Below are positions 35,434 through 44,979 of a DNA stretch of 64,000 bases, in pieces. Numbering within the stretch: the stretch's first letter is position 1; each line of letters starts with the position of its first letter. The DNA is from Tolypothrix sp. FACHB-123. Lineage in GTDB: Bacteria > Cyanobacteriota > Cyanobacteriia > Cyanobacteriales > Nostocaceae. Under the pieces are notes generated by a model. The model searched no databases, was not told the DNA's origin, and worked only from the letters and a program-made list of their open reading frames with translations. A program made the translations under genes and the position numbers. The stretch spans positions 39,714 to 103,713 of the forward strand of contig NZ_JACJRE010000028.1 in assembly GCF_014697075.1 (NCBI RefSeq), read 5' to 3'.

Positions 35434-38232
35434 CTACCTTTCCCCAATCAAAGTAAACGCCGCCCAATCACCAGCAGAGGGAAATTTTTCCTTCGTATTC
35501 AACATCGCCTGACGTAAAGCCAGCGCTTTATCTGGTTGAGTTTGCAAACTCTTGTAAAATTCCACCATTAAATATTGTGTGGGTTGATCCGGTACTTGCC
35601 ATAAAGAAACCAACACACTGGGAACGCCTGCGGAAATTAAAGAACGCGATAACCCAATTACACCATCACCGGAAAGTTTTCCTTTACCAGTTTCACAAGC
35701 ACTGAGAACAACTAACTGAGCTTTTAATTTTAAATCTAAAATTTCCTCAGCTTTGAGTAAACCATCATCATTGCTCGATGGCGCAAGAGCAATCCAACTA
35801 CCCAAACCGCGATAATCATCAGCCCAACCGTGAGTAGCTAAATGAATTACATCTGCTGAAGATAACCTTGACAAAATATTAGCTTTAGTCGCATCTTTAC
35901 CTAGAATCGCCTGAGTTTTTAACATCTGGGCAATAGTCTTGGCTTCAAGTTCCGCCCCTGGTAGTGGATCTAACTTTGTTGCAGGTTTACCTGGTTCTGT
36001 AGATACTACAGGCATGATAGGATTACCGACAATCAAGGCATTATTATAATTAGTTTGTCTGCCTCGCTTTAATTGATGGGTAAAATCTAATACTTGAATT
36101 GCTGGGGCAGTAAGAATAGTATGTTTTTCAATTAAATATTTACCTTTTGCATCAAGTAAAGCTGGGAAAGGTGCGAGAAATAAAGAATCTTGGGGAATGA
36201 AAATAACTCTATCTTCAGGGTTTTTTGGTAATAAATCAGCGATATCTTTAATTAAAATGTCATACAGTTTTTGTAATGGCTTTTTAACGTTTGCAGCATC
36301 AGGATTTTGACGGGCGATAATACCGCCGCGCCCTCTACCAGCACCAATTCCCACACGGCTTTGAGTAACTAATTCTTCTAAACTTGTATTATCTTTTTGC
36401 CACAAAGATTTCAGGTCAACTTTACGGAATGTGACTTCACCATTTGGTTTGATAACCCAGATATACAAATCTGATGTTTTATATTTTTGTTTACCAGCGA
36501 CTAGGAATTGATCGCTAGTAATAGAATATTGAACGAGAGTGGCATTTTGCTGTTGAGCAATTTGTTTAATTTGGTCAATTGTTGGTGAAGAGGACGATTT
36601 ATCAGTTTGTTTATTATTAGTAGATAGGCGAGATGCTAACAACTCAACAAACGCTCTAGCGCGACCGCGTTCAGCTATTTCTAAGGCTGCATCAGTTTTA
36701 TTTTGGGCGATGAGGACTTTTTGTAAAACTATATAGGTAATACGTTGGGTATCAAACAAAGAGACTTTGTTGGTATCAGCTAACTTTTTATCTCGCAGAG
36801 ATTCCCAAACTTTAATTCCTTCATACAAGACTTTCTCGGCGTCGCTGAGATTACCTTGTTTATAGAAAGCAATTCCTAGATTGTTTAAAGAAATTCCTTC
36901 GCCAGCACGGTCATTAATTGCCCTTTTGATTGCTAAACTCTGCTTTTGGTAGTCAATAGCTTTTTTGTAGTCTCCCAAAGCATAGTAAGCATTACCGAGA
37001 CTACCCAGCGCTGCACCCTCGCCAGGACGGTTTTTGATTTCCTTGAAAATGGCTAAACTTGAGGAATAATAATTAATGGATTTTGGGTATTCTTCTAAAG
37101 CATCATAAGCAAGACCAAGATTACTCAGCGCCCTTCCTTCTCCTAACCGATCTTTCATTGCTTGGAAAACTACTAAACTCTGCTGATGGTACTCAATTGC
37201 TTTTGGATAATTTCCCACAGCATAGTAAACGCTCCCAATATTACCTAGAGATTGTGCCTCACCTTGACGATTTTTGATTTTCCTGAGAATTACTAAACTT
37301 GAGGAATAGTACTCAATTGCTTTTGGGTAGTCCCCTAAAGCATGGTAAATACTTCCGAGATTACCCAGCGCTCTTCCCTCCCCTAACAAGTCTTTGATTT
37401 TCTGAAACACTACTAAACTCTGCTGATGGTACTCAATGGCTTTGGGGTAATCTCCCAAAGCACGGTAAGCAAGACCGAGATTACCCAAAGACTGTCCCTC
37501 ACCTAAAGAGTCTTTAATTTCACGAGCGATCGCTAATCTCTGCTGCTGGTAATCAATAGCTTTTTTGTAGTCTCCCAAAGCATGGTAAGCAAGACCAAGA
37601 TTACCCAAAGACTTTCCCTGGCTTTGACGGTCTTTTAGTTTCCGGGCGATCGCTAAACTTAAAGAGTGGTATTCTATGGCTTTTGGGTAGTCTCCCAAAT
37701 AATAGTAAGCAAGACCAATACCGCCTAAGGCGTTTTCTTCACTTTGAGGATCTTGGCTTTTACGAGCGATCGCTAAACTTTGTTGGTAGTACTCAATGGC
37801 TTTTGGATAGTTTCCCAAAGCATAGTAAGCAAAACCGAGACTATCTAGAAATAGTCTTTCGTCTTTACTGTTTTGAATTTCCCGGGCGATCGCTAAACTT
37901 GAGGAGTGGTGCTCAATAACTTTTGGGTAGTTTCTCAAGTTATAGTAAGCAAAACCGAGACTACCTTGTACCTCATATTCACCTTGACGATCTTTGATTT
38001 CTTGGTAAATAATTAGCGCTTGTTGCCAAGATTGTATAGCTGCTGGAAATTGACGCTTTCGATACTCCTGAATACCTTGTTTCATCAGCCTTTCAGCTTC
38101 CGCTTTCCGCGCCTCTGGGGTTTGCGCTGAAGCTTGGGTGATTCCCACAATTGCGCTGCGGTTGATTGGTGTTTGTCCAATCGTTGCGAGTAAGGTAATG
38201 AAAGTAATCAGTGCAATTTTCTGTATCTTCAT
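35434..38232 (-). CDS. Exported TPR-repeat CHAT protease, paralogue B (932 aa)
   Basis: The layout is the same as in paralogue A: signal peptide (IALITFITLLATIGQTPI, cleavage near ASAQT), about ten to eleven TPR units of 40 residues (about 45-490), a helical linker, and a CHAT domain with His801 in LATHG and Cys846 in LSACETG. TPR units carry different residues from those of A (for example YSSSLAIFKEIKNR), so the sensor part has diverged while the protease end has not. The upstream region lies back to back with the SARP/NB-ARC/WD40 gene, with about 190 bases between them, so shared control is possible. The substrate is unknown. Confidence 0.93.
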   Translation of the reverse strand: MKIQKIALITFITLLATIGQTPINRSAIVGITQASAQTPEARKAEAERLMKQGIQEYRKRQFPAAIQSWQQALIIYQEIKDRQGEYEVQGSLGFAYYNLRNYPKVIEHHSSSLAIAREIQNSKDERLFLDSLGFAYYALGNYPKAIEYYQQSLAIARKSQDPQSEENALGGIGLAYYYLGDYPKAIEYHSLSLAIARKLKDRQSQGKSLGNLGLAYHALGDYKKAIDYQQQRLAIAREIKDSLGEGQSLGNLGLAYRALGDYPKAIEYHQQSLVVFQKIKDLLGEGRALGNLGSIYHALGDYPKAIEYYSSSLVILRKIKNRQGEAQSLGNIGSVYYAVGNYPKAIEYHQQSLVVFQAMKDRLGEGRALSNLGLAYDALEEYPKSINYYSSSLAIFKEIKNRPGEGAALGSLGNAYYALGDYKKAIDYQKQSLAIKRAINDRAGEGISLNNLGIAFYKQGNLSDAEKVLYEGIKVWESLRDKKLADTNKVSLFDTQRITYIVLQKVLIAQNKTDAALEIAERGRARAFVELLASRLSTNNKQTDKSSSSPTIDQIKQIAQQQNATLVQYSITSDQFLVAGKQKYKTSDLYIWVIKPNGEVTFRKVDLKSLWQKDNTSLEELVTQSRVGIGAGRGRGGIIARQNPDAANVKKPLQKLYDILIKDIADLLPKNPEDRVIFIPQDSLFLAPFPALLDAKGKYLIEKHTILTAPAIQVLDFTHQLKRGRQTNYNNALIVGNPIMPVVSTEPGKPATKLDPLPGAELEAKTIAQMLKTQAILGKDATKANILSRLSSADVIHLATHGWADDYRGLGSWIALAPSSNDDGLLKAEEILDLKLKAQLVVLSACETGKGKLSGDGVIGLSRSLISAGVPSVLVSLWQVPDQPTQYLMVEFYKSLQTQPDKALALRQAMLNTKEKFPSAGDWAAFTLIGER

Positions 38233-38310
38233 TGGTGTTACTGGGGTTATCCTGTCAGTAACATATATTTCTGTGATGGCTTAGGGTATGCAGTTTTGAT
38301 GAAGATTTGT
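38233..38310 (-). promoter_or_regulatory. Upstream region of CHAT paralogue B, duplicated copy
   Basis: This is the second copy of the conserved leader/promoter block described before paralogue A. It differs at one position near the start codon (GGTGTTACT against GGAGTTACT on the plus strand). The identity ends at about 38313, after GATTTGTCAT. Confidence 0.7.
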
Positions 38311-38357
38311 CATACCAATTTAAATAGTGTTTGCGGCACATCAATAATATTCTAGAG

Positions 38358-38380
38358 GGCATGGCAGTGCCATGCCCCTA
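38358..38380. repeat. Dispersed GGGCATGGCAGTGCCATGCCC palindrome
   Basis: GGGCATGGCA and TGCCATGCCC form a near-perfect palindrome just upstream of the WD40 gene. A related copy (GGGGCACTGGCACTGCCATG) is at 44013-44036. The upstream ATG at 38383 lies right behind it, which is a reason to prefer a start at 38419. Confidence 0.65.
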
Positions 38381-38418
38381 CCATGTATTGTATTTGGCTG
38401 GAATCCTTGGCTGCGAAT

Positions 38419-41400
38419 ATGCCTTTAACTTTGCACATCAAGCTATTAGGTGGATTTTCCCTTGCTTATGGGGGTAAGCCTGTGGCTGGTGTGAGAATAG
38501 AACGCCTACAAGCATTACTGGCTTATCTCGTACTCCATCATCATACACCTCAAAGCCGTCAGCGCTTGGCTTTTCAACTTTGGCCAGATTCCACCGACAC
38601 TCAAGCCCGGACTAATTTGCGTCGGGAATTACATCAGCTGCGTCAGGTACTCCCCGATGCTGATAGTTTTATTTTCGCTAATGCCAAAACCCTACAATGG
38701 CAGTCTGATGCACCATTTATACTTGATGTTGAGCAATTTACACAAGGATTAGCAACAGCAGAAGCCGCTAAAGCAGGAAATGATCGTGAAAAATTAATAG
38801 GAGATTTAACACAAGCAGTAAGTATATACGCTGGAGAATTACTACCTGATTTTGAGGATGAGTGGATTGTACTATTACGCGAACAACTGCGCCAGAAATA
38901 TATCTGCGCTCTCGAAGCTTTAATACAGTTGTTAGAAAACCAAGGTAATTATCCGCTAGCAATTGAATATGCACAACGTTTGCTGGAAATTGAGCCGTTA
39001 CACGAAATCGCCTACCTAAGTTTAATGCGGTTACATTCGCTTTTAGGCGATCGCACTTCCGCACTCCGCGTTTACCATCGCTGTATGACAATTTTACGGG
39101 AAGAATTAGGTATAGATCCCAGCCTGAATACTCGTCAGTTGTATGAACAATTACTGCGCGCTGAAGAAGCAGAGAAGCAGGGTACTTCGACTACGCTCAG
39201 TACCCAGGAAGTCAGAGAAAATGTAGTTGCTCCCGCACCTACTTGCGATTGGGGTGAAGCAATTGATGTATCTGTATTTTATGGGCGTGAATCGGAACGC
39301 AAAACCCTGGAAGAATGGATGATTCAGGATAAATCTCGCCTAATTGCGCTGCTGGGAATGGGTGGGATTGGTAAAACTGCGTTAGCGGTGAAAATTGCCC
39401 AAGAATTAGTGGAAAATCGGGAAGCAGGTTTTGAATTTGTAATTTGGCGTTCTTTGCGGAATGCGCCACCATTTGAGACTTTAATCAATGATTGGGTGTT
39501 GTTTCTTTCCCGTCAACAAGAGTCAAAAACAGATTTACCGACATTACTAGTTTATCTTCGCCGCCACCGTTGTTTATTAATTTTAGATAATCTCGAAACT
39601 TTATTTCAGGCGGGAAATCGTTCGGGAGAATATCGTGTAGGTTATGAGCGATATGGCGAACTATTTAATGTAATTGGGGAAACGGTACACCAGAGTTGCT
39701 TGCTGCTGACTAGTAGAGAGAAACCTGTGGAAGTGGGTACTTTAGAAAGTCTAGAGTCAAAAGTGCGATCGCTCAAGTTAACAGGTTCCAAAGAAGCCGC
39801 ACAAGCTTTATTAGCAGCCAAAAGATTAGTCGGTTCGCCAACCCAAAAGCAAAAATTATGCGATCGCTATGATAATAGTCCTTTAGCGGTGAAAATTGTT
39901 GCCACTTCTATTCAAGAATTATTTGATGGTGATATTAGTGAATTCCAAAAGCACGACACAGTGATTTTTAACGGAATTCGTCGCTTATTAGAACAACAAT
40001 TTGAACGACTTTCACCTTTAGAACAAACTATTATGTACTGGTTAGCCATTAATCGCGAATGGACTACCATTAATCAATTACAAGAAGATATTGTTTCGTC
40101 CAATTCTACAGGCAGATTATTAGAAGCTTTAGAATATTTAAATGGTCGCTCATTAATTGAAAAAAAATTGAGCAGCTATACACAACAATCTGTAGTGATG
40201 GAATATGTAACTGACAGATTAATTGAGCAGATATGCAATGAAATCATTACAGCAAAACTCTCACTCTTCCTAAATTACGCCATCATCAAAACCACAGTTA
40301 AAGACTATGTGCGGGAAAGTCAACTGCGATTAATCTTACAACCAATTGCTGAACAAATCAGTAAAAATTTTTCAGCTAAATCAGCACTCAATCAACAAAT
40401 TCAGCTAATTACCGAGTTACTGCGACAGCCAGAAAATAGATTATCTGGTTATGGTGGAGGAAATTTACTCAATCTTTGCTGTAATTTGCAACTTGATTTA
40501 ACCAGCTATGATTTCTCTAATTTAACAATTTGGCACGCCTATCTTGCAAAACTAGATTTAAATCAAGTTAGCTTTGCTAATTGCGATTTTGCTAAATCTG
40601 CTTTCACCCACAGTTTTGGTGCAATTACATCTTTAGCCTTCAGTCCCAATGGCGAAATTTTAGCCACAGGCGATGGTACAGGCGATATTTATTTATGGCA
40701 AATTGCTAATAGCGATCAACCATACTTAATTCTTAAAGGACATGATAACTGGATTTGGTCGCTTGGCTTTAGTCCAGATGGCAAAACCATTGTCAGTGGT
40801 AGCGAAGACGGAACAGTAAGACTGTGGAATATTAGCACAGGGGAATGCAGACGGATTTTATCAGAACATACTGGTATAGTTTCTTCAGTCGCCTTTAGTC
40901 CAGATGGTAGAGCGATCGCTAGCGGTAGCGTTGATTTTACAATTAGATTATGGGATGCAAATACAGGTGAGTGTTTGCAAGTGTTTTTAGGCCATAATCA
41001 TCAAGTACGCTCAATTGCTTTTAGTAGCGATGGAGAAATCCTAGCTAGTGGGAGTAGTGAGTCAACTATCAGACTTTGGCAAGTTTCTACTGGTAAACCT
41101 TTAAAAATTTTACAAGGACACACCAGCCAAATTTGGACAGTAGCTTTTTCCCCTCATGGAAATATTCTCGCCAGTGGTAGCTATGACCAAACTATTAAGC
41201 TGTGGGATATTTCTCAAGGTAAATGCATCAGCACCTTGACCGGACATCATAGTATGGTGTGGTCAGTTACTTTTAGTCCTGATGGACAAACCCTAGCGAG
41301 TGGTAGCGACGACCAAACTATTAAGCTATGGGATATTAATCAAGGTAAATGCATCAGCACCTTGACCGGACATTATAGCATGGTGTGGTCTGTGGCTTTT

Positions 41401-42474
41401 AGTCCCGATGGGCAAATTTTAGCCAGTGGTAGTGATGACCAAACTGTGAAACTATGGGATTTAAATAGCAAACAAGTTTTGCGAACATTGCACGGATACG
41501 CCATGCAAGTTTGGTCAGTGGCTTTTAGTCATGATGGAAAAATCTTGGCTAGTGCTAACACTGGTTCCGTCAATCTCTGGAATGCAAACACAGGAAAATG
41601 CAGGAAAACCTTACAAAAAGATACCAATTGGTCAACATCAGTATCTTTCAGTCCCGATGGTAAACTGCTTGTTAGTAGCGGTTCCGAACAAAATATTAAA
41701 ATTTGGGATATCAGTACAGGTGAATGTCTGAAAATTCTTCAGGGACATCAAGGCTGGGTATTATCATCTATTTTCAGTCCGGTAGGAGACATTATTGCTA
41801 GTTGCAGTTTTGATAGCACCATCAAAATTTGGGATATTTCCCAAGGTAAATGTATAAATACATTACAAGGTCATACAAGCTGGGTTTGGTCTGTAGCTTT
41901 TAGTCCTGATGGAAAAACCTTAGCTAGTGGCGGTTTTGATAAATTAATTAAAATTTGGGATATCCGTAACGGTGAGTGTTTAAAAACTTTGCAGGGACAT
42001 ACAAACTGGATTTGGTCTGTAGTTTTTAGTTCCGACGGTCGCACTTTAGCTAGTAGCAGTACTGACCATACTATTAAATTATGGGATGTAGCCACAGGCG
42101 ATCGCATACAAACTTTGCAGGGACACACCAATCAAATATTTCAAGTTAAATTTAGTCCAGATAATCGTAAGTTAGTCAGTTGCAGTACTGACCAAACCAT
42201 CAGACTGTGGAAGATTGAATCTGGGGAATGTTTGGCGATTTTACGCGGACATACAAATCAAATCCGTTGTGTTACTTTCAGTCCCGACGGACATTTGATT
42301 GCCAGTGGTAGCGCCGATGAGACAATTAAAATTTGGGATGTCAATACAGGTGAATACTTGCAGACCTTGCAGTGCGATCGCCCTTATGCCAACATGAACA
42401 TCACAGGTGTCACAGGCTTAACCAACGCCCAAATAGCCACTTTAAAATTACTCGGTGCGATCGCATTTTCCTAA
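38419..42474 (+). CDS. SARP/BTAD - NB-ARC (STAND) - WD40 regulator (1351 aa)
   Basis: The order is: a winged-helix SARP-type DNA-binding domain (about 1-90, LHIKLLGGFSLAYGG), a BTAD helical domain (about 95-245), an NB-ARC ATPase with Walker A GMGGIGKTAL (about 313-322) and Walker B LLILDNLETL, a helical region, a short pentapeptide-like stretch (LAKLDLNQVSFANCDFAKSAF), and 14 WD40 repeats (about 740-1320), enough for two seven-bladed propellers. STAND proteins of this kind are signal-driven switches; here the output is probably transcription. Two repeats (about 41220-41460) are nearly identical, so they were duplicated recently. The ATG at 38419 fits the domain start. A dispersed palindrome is inserted in frame at 39181-39204. 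Confidence 0.92.
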   Translation: MPLTLHIKLLGGFSLAYGGKPVAGVRIERLQALLAYLVLHHHTPQSRQRLAFQLWPDSTDTQARTNLRRELHQLRQVLPDADSFIFANAKTLQWQSDAPFILDVEQFTQGLATAEAAKAGNDREKLIGDLTQAVSIYAGELLPDFEDEWIVLLREQLRQKYICALEALIQLLENQGNYPLAIEYAQRLLEIEPLHEIAYLSLMRLHSLLGDRTSALRVYHRCMTILREELGIDPSLNTRQLYEQLLRAEEAEKQGTSTTLSTQEVRENVVAPAPTCDWGEAIDVSVFYGRESERKTLEEWMIQDKSRLIALLGMGGIGKTALAVKIAQELVENREAGFEFVIWRSLRNAPPFETLINDWVLFLSRQQESKTDLPTLLVYLRRHRCLLILDNLETLFQAGNRSGEYRVGYERYGELFNVIGETVHQSCLLLTSREKPVEVGTLESLESKVRSLKLTGSKEAAQALLAAKRLVGSPTQKQKLCDRYDNSPLAVKIVATSIQELFDGDISEFQKHDTVIFNGIRRLLEQQFERLSPLEQTIMYWLAINREWTTINQLQEDIVSSNSTGRLLEALEYLNGRSLIEKKLSSYTQQSVVMEYVTDRLIEQICNEIITAKLSLFLNYAIIKTTVKDYVRESQLRLILQPIAEQISKNFSAKSALNQQIQLITELLRQPENRLSGYGGGNLLNLCCNLQLDLTSYDFSNLTIWHAYLAKLDLNQVSFANCDFAKSAFTHSFGAITSLAFSPNGEILATGDGTGDIYLWQIANSDQPYLILKGHDNWIWSLGFSPDGKTIVSGSEDGTVRLWNISTGECRRILSEHTGIVSSVAFSPDGRAIASGSVDFTIRLWDANTGECLQVFLGHNHQVRSIAFSSDGEILASGSSESTIRLWQVSTGKPLKILQGHTSQIWTVAFSPHGNILASGSYDQTIKLWDISQGKCISTLTGHHSMVWSVTFSPDGQTLASGSDDQTIKLWDINQGKCISTLTGHYSMVWSVAFSPDGQILASGSDDQTVKLWDLNSKQVLRTLHGYAMQVWSVAFSHDGKILASANTGSVNLWNANTGKCRKTLQKDTNWSTSVSFSPDGKLLVSSGSEQNIKIWDISTGECLKILQGHQGWVLSSIFSPVGDIIASCSFDSTIKIWDISQGKCINTLQGHTSWVWSVAFSPDGKTLASGGFDKLIKIWDIRNGECLKTLQGHTNWIWSVVFSSDGRTLASSSTDHTIKLWDVATGDRIQTLQGHTNQIFQVKFSPDNRKLVSCSTDQTIRLWKIESGECLAILRGHTNQIRCVTFSPDGHLIASGSADETIKIWDVNTGEYLQTLQCDRPYANMNITGVTGLTNAQIATLKLLGAIAFS
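39181..39204 (+). repeat. Dispersed 24-bp palindrome inside the WD40 gene
   Basis: GGTACTTCGACTACGCTCAG plus TACC encodes part of the linker GTSTTLSTQ between BTAD and NB-ARC. The same element is in the RND adaptor gene (58137-58160), where it encodes GTSTSLSAQ. Its length is a multiple of three, so the frame is kept. Confidence 0.8.
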
Positions 42475-42694
42475 TGACGACGTTTTTGGATCGTTTTGAG
42501 AACGTTTTGCGATCGCTTCCTTCATTATCTTAATAAATGAAACCCAGAGAACAAAGAAATTGAGTTTTTTCAGACTTTGTTTTCTCAATAAATTACAAAT
42601 GATTTCTATTTGTAAATATACCTGTCATTGGCTGGTCAATACCAGCCCTAATTCTTGCTGTCCTAGCAATGACTAATTTGGAGATTATTAATAT

Positions 42695-43987
42695 ATGCAA
42701 CGACCTCTTAGCGCCACAGAACACAGCTTTTGGTTATACGACCAAGCAGCATTATTAAATTTTGCCATCACTGCACAAATCGCCGGAGAAATTAATCTGA
42801 ACCAATTAGAACAAGCACTTGAATTTGTCCAGCAAAGGCATCCATTATTAAGAGTAGGCATTGTTCTTGATGCATCAGGAAAACCTTGGTTTCAAGAATA
42901 TTGCGCGAAAATTCCTTTGCGAATTGTCCAGCGTTTAGGCGAAGAACATTGGCAAAAAGAAGTAGAACAAGAAATTGCCCAACCATTTGATTGGAGACAA
43001 GCACCCCTAATCCGCGTAGTTCTGGTTCATTCTCCGGAAATTTCCGAACTGATTGTGACGATTCATCACTCAATTGGTGATGCTTTATCTTCTGTATATT
43101 TATTGCGAGATATCTTACAAGCAGTTGGTCTTACTGATAGCGATCGCAATATCTTAGCATTACGTTCGGGTATGGAAGAAATAATTGCTGAGAAATTTGG
43201 TAATTTCTCTAATTTAGCCAATCCAGAAAACATTAATCCTGATAATTGGGCATCACATATCTATGATTCTACAAGTGTAGAGATAAATAGAATTTCCGAT
43301 AATTATCGTGTTTCTCTACTTACTTGGTCACTATCACCAGCAGAAACTACTGCATTAATTTCTCGCTGTCGCCAAGAACAAACAACTGTTCATGGGGCTA
43401 TTTGTGCTGCATTTTTATTGGCGGTTTCTGAAGATAGCGGTAAGCAGTTTGAACTCAAATGTTTATCGCCAATTAATATCAGAGATTACCTAGCACCATT
43501 AATTGCAGAAGATTATGGTTATTATGCTTCTGTAGGGATGGCCAGTAATAGCATTACCCCAGATTTAACCCTTTGGGATATAGCGCGATCGCTTAAATCC
43601 CAAATTCATCAGCAGATGACACTAGAAAAAGTAGCAGAAACAATCGCCCCAAGACAAGCTTTTTTAACTACAAATCCAACCCCTTCTCAAGTTAAGCAAG
43701 GCTTTACAGATGCTTATGGTTATGATGTTTTTGTTTCCAATCTTGGACGGTTAAATATTCCCCAACAGTTTGGTAATCTCCATCTCCAAGCAATTTACGG
43801 CCCCGCTGTCTCAACATACATGAATAACGCACCGCAAATAGGAGTAGCAACTTTAGGAGATAAAATGTTTTTTACCTATGTTTATTTACAACCAGAAACA
43901 TCATCAGCCAAAGCCACCCAAATTCAGCAAGCAGCAATGCAACAACTTAAGCAAGCCCAAGCATTAAAACAAGAGTATTTAGTCTAG
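42695..43987 (+). CDS. Condensation-domain acyltransferase (PapA5-like, 430 aa)
   Basis: This is a stand-alone condensation-fold protein, related to NRPS C domains and PapA-type acyltransferases. The catalytic motif is His124-His125-Ser-Ile-Gly-Asp129-Ala (HHxxxDA). N-terminal PLSATEHSFWLYDQ and the DAYGYDVFVSNLGRLNIP region near residue 345 are typical for the family. It should move an acyl group from a thioester or CoA to a hydroxyl or amine. No NRPS or PKS gene is in the window. It starts 220 bases after the WD40 gene on the same strand and ends before a strong hairpin. Confidence 0.85.
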   Translation: MQRPLSATEHSFWLYDQAALLNFAITAQIAGEINLNQLEQALEFVQQRHPLLRVGIVLDASGKPWFQEYCAKIPLRIVQRLGEEHWQKEVEQEIAQPFDWRQAPLIRVVLVHSPEISELIVTIHHSIGDALSSVYLLRDILQAVGLTDSDRNILALRSGMEEIIAEKFGNFSNLANPENINPDNWASHIYDSTSVEINRISDNYRVSLLTWSLSPAETTALISRCRQEQTTVHGAICAAFLLAVSEDSGKQFELKCLSPINIRDYLAPLIAEDYGYYASVGMASNSITPDLTLWDIARSLKSQIHQQMTLEKVAETIAPRQAFLTTNPTPSQVKQGFTDAYGYDVFVSNLGRLNIPQQFGNLHLQAIYGPAVSTYMNNAPQIGVATLGDKMFFTYVYLQPETSSAKATQIQQAAMQQLKQAQALKQEYLV

Positions 43988-44032
43988 ATTATCGTTGATT
44001 GTAGGGGCACTGGCACTGCCATGCCCCAAAGT

Positions 44033-44067
44033 AATATCCCCGACTTCTTTAAAAAATCGGGGATATT
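44033..44067 (+). terminator. Hairpin terminator after the condensation-domain gene
   Basis: AATATCCCCGA (44033-44043) pairs perfectly with TCGGGGATATT (44057-44067); the loop holds CTTCTTTAAAAAA, which can extend the stem. CTAATTTATT follows. The palindrome type resembles the hairpin at 9059-9090. Confidence 0.75.
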
Positions 44068-44128
44068 CTAATTTATTAGAGACAATTATAGATAAAATTC
44101 CGATTGATATTGCGGTGAAAGGTGGAAA

Positions 44129-44911
44129 ATGCAGAGATATCTAAGAGTGCTGAGGCTATTTTGGAGTACTGCGATCGCAGCTGAAATGGAATATCGTGTT
44201 AACTTTATTGTTGCTACCATCACCAGCTTGGGTAATTTGATAGGTAGCCTGTTTGGATTATTTTTGTTTTACCGCACTGGCTATAATTTTGCTGGTTGGT
44301 CATGGGATGCAGCTTTAGTTGTGCTAGGCATTTTTACGCTGCTACAAGGTTTTTCTTCTACCTTCCTCGCACCCAATTTAAATAGTATTGTTCGCCACGT
44401 CCAAGAAGGTACTTTAGACTTTGTTCTACTCAAACCTATCCGCAGTCAATTTTGGCTTTCGACTCACACCCTGTCACCTTGGGGACTACCCGATTTAATT
44501 TTTGGTAGCGCGATTATTGGCTATGCGGGTAAACGTCTCGGCTTGAGTATCAATAACTATTTAGTCAGTGCATTACCCTTATTATTGGGTTTAGTAATTC
44601 TTTATAGCCTGTGGTTTATTCTAGGTGCGACTAGCATCTGGTTTGTGAAAATATACAACGTTACCGAAGTGCTACGGGGTTTATTAGAAGCAGGAAGATA
44701 TCCAATCGCCGCTTATCCTGCGGCTTATCGTTTTTTCTTTACTTTCGTCGTGCCAGTAGCTTTTTTAACAACAGTTCCAGCGGAAGCCATGCTAGGTAGA
44801 GGACAGATTACCTGGGTAGCAGGTGCAGTTGTCTTAGCATTGGCGTTATTTTTTCTTTCCGCTTGGTTTTGGCGATTTGCCTTGCGTTTTTATACTAGTG
44901 CTTCGAGTTAG
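44129..44911 (+). CDS. ABC-2 type transporter permease (260 aa)
   Basis: Six membrane helices are predicted and no ATPase domain. The sequence fits the ABC-2 (DUF990-like) permease group: AAEMEYRVNFIVATITSLGN at the N terminus, the cytoplasmic loop VRHVQEGTLDFVLLKPIRSQFW, and PAEAMLGRG in the last part. Such proteins form exporters with an ATPase and a second permease, which are not found beside it here. A GGTGG ribosome binding site lies before the ATG. A link to the condensation-domain gene upstream is possible but a terminator lies between them. Confidence 0.88.
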   Translation: MQRYLRVLRLFWSTAIAAEMEYRVNFIVATITSLGNLIGSLFGLFLFYRTGYNFAGWSWDAALVVLGIFTLLQGFSSTFLAPNLNSIVRHVQEGTLDFVLLKPIRSQFWLSTHTLSPWGLPDLIFGSAIIGYAGKRLGLSINNYLVSALPLLLGLVILYSLWFILGATSIWFVKIYNVTEVLRGLLEAGRYPIAAYPAAYRFFFTFVVPVAFLTTVPAEAMLGRGQITWVAGAVVLALALFFLSAWFWRFALRFYTSASS

Positions 44912-44929
44912 AGACTACAGGTAAGTTGA

Positions 44930-44972
44930 TGGTTGACTGTTGACTGTTGACGGTTGACTGTTGACTGTTGAA
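44930..44972. repeat. TTGACTG/TTGACGG heptamer array
   Basis: Five to six tandem copies of the 7-base unit GTTGACT or GTTGACG lie between the permease gene and the PIN toxin gene. Confidence 0.9.
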
Positions 44973-44979
44973 TGTTTAT

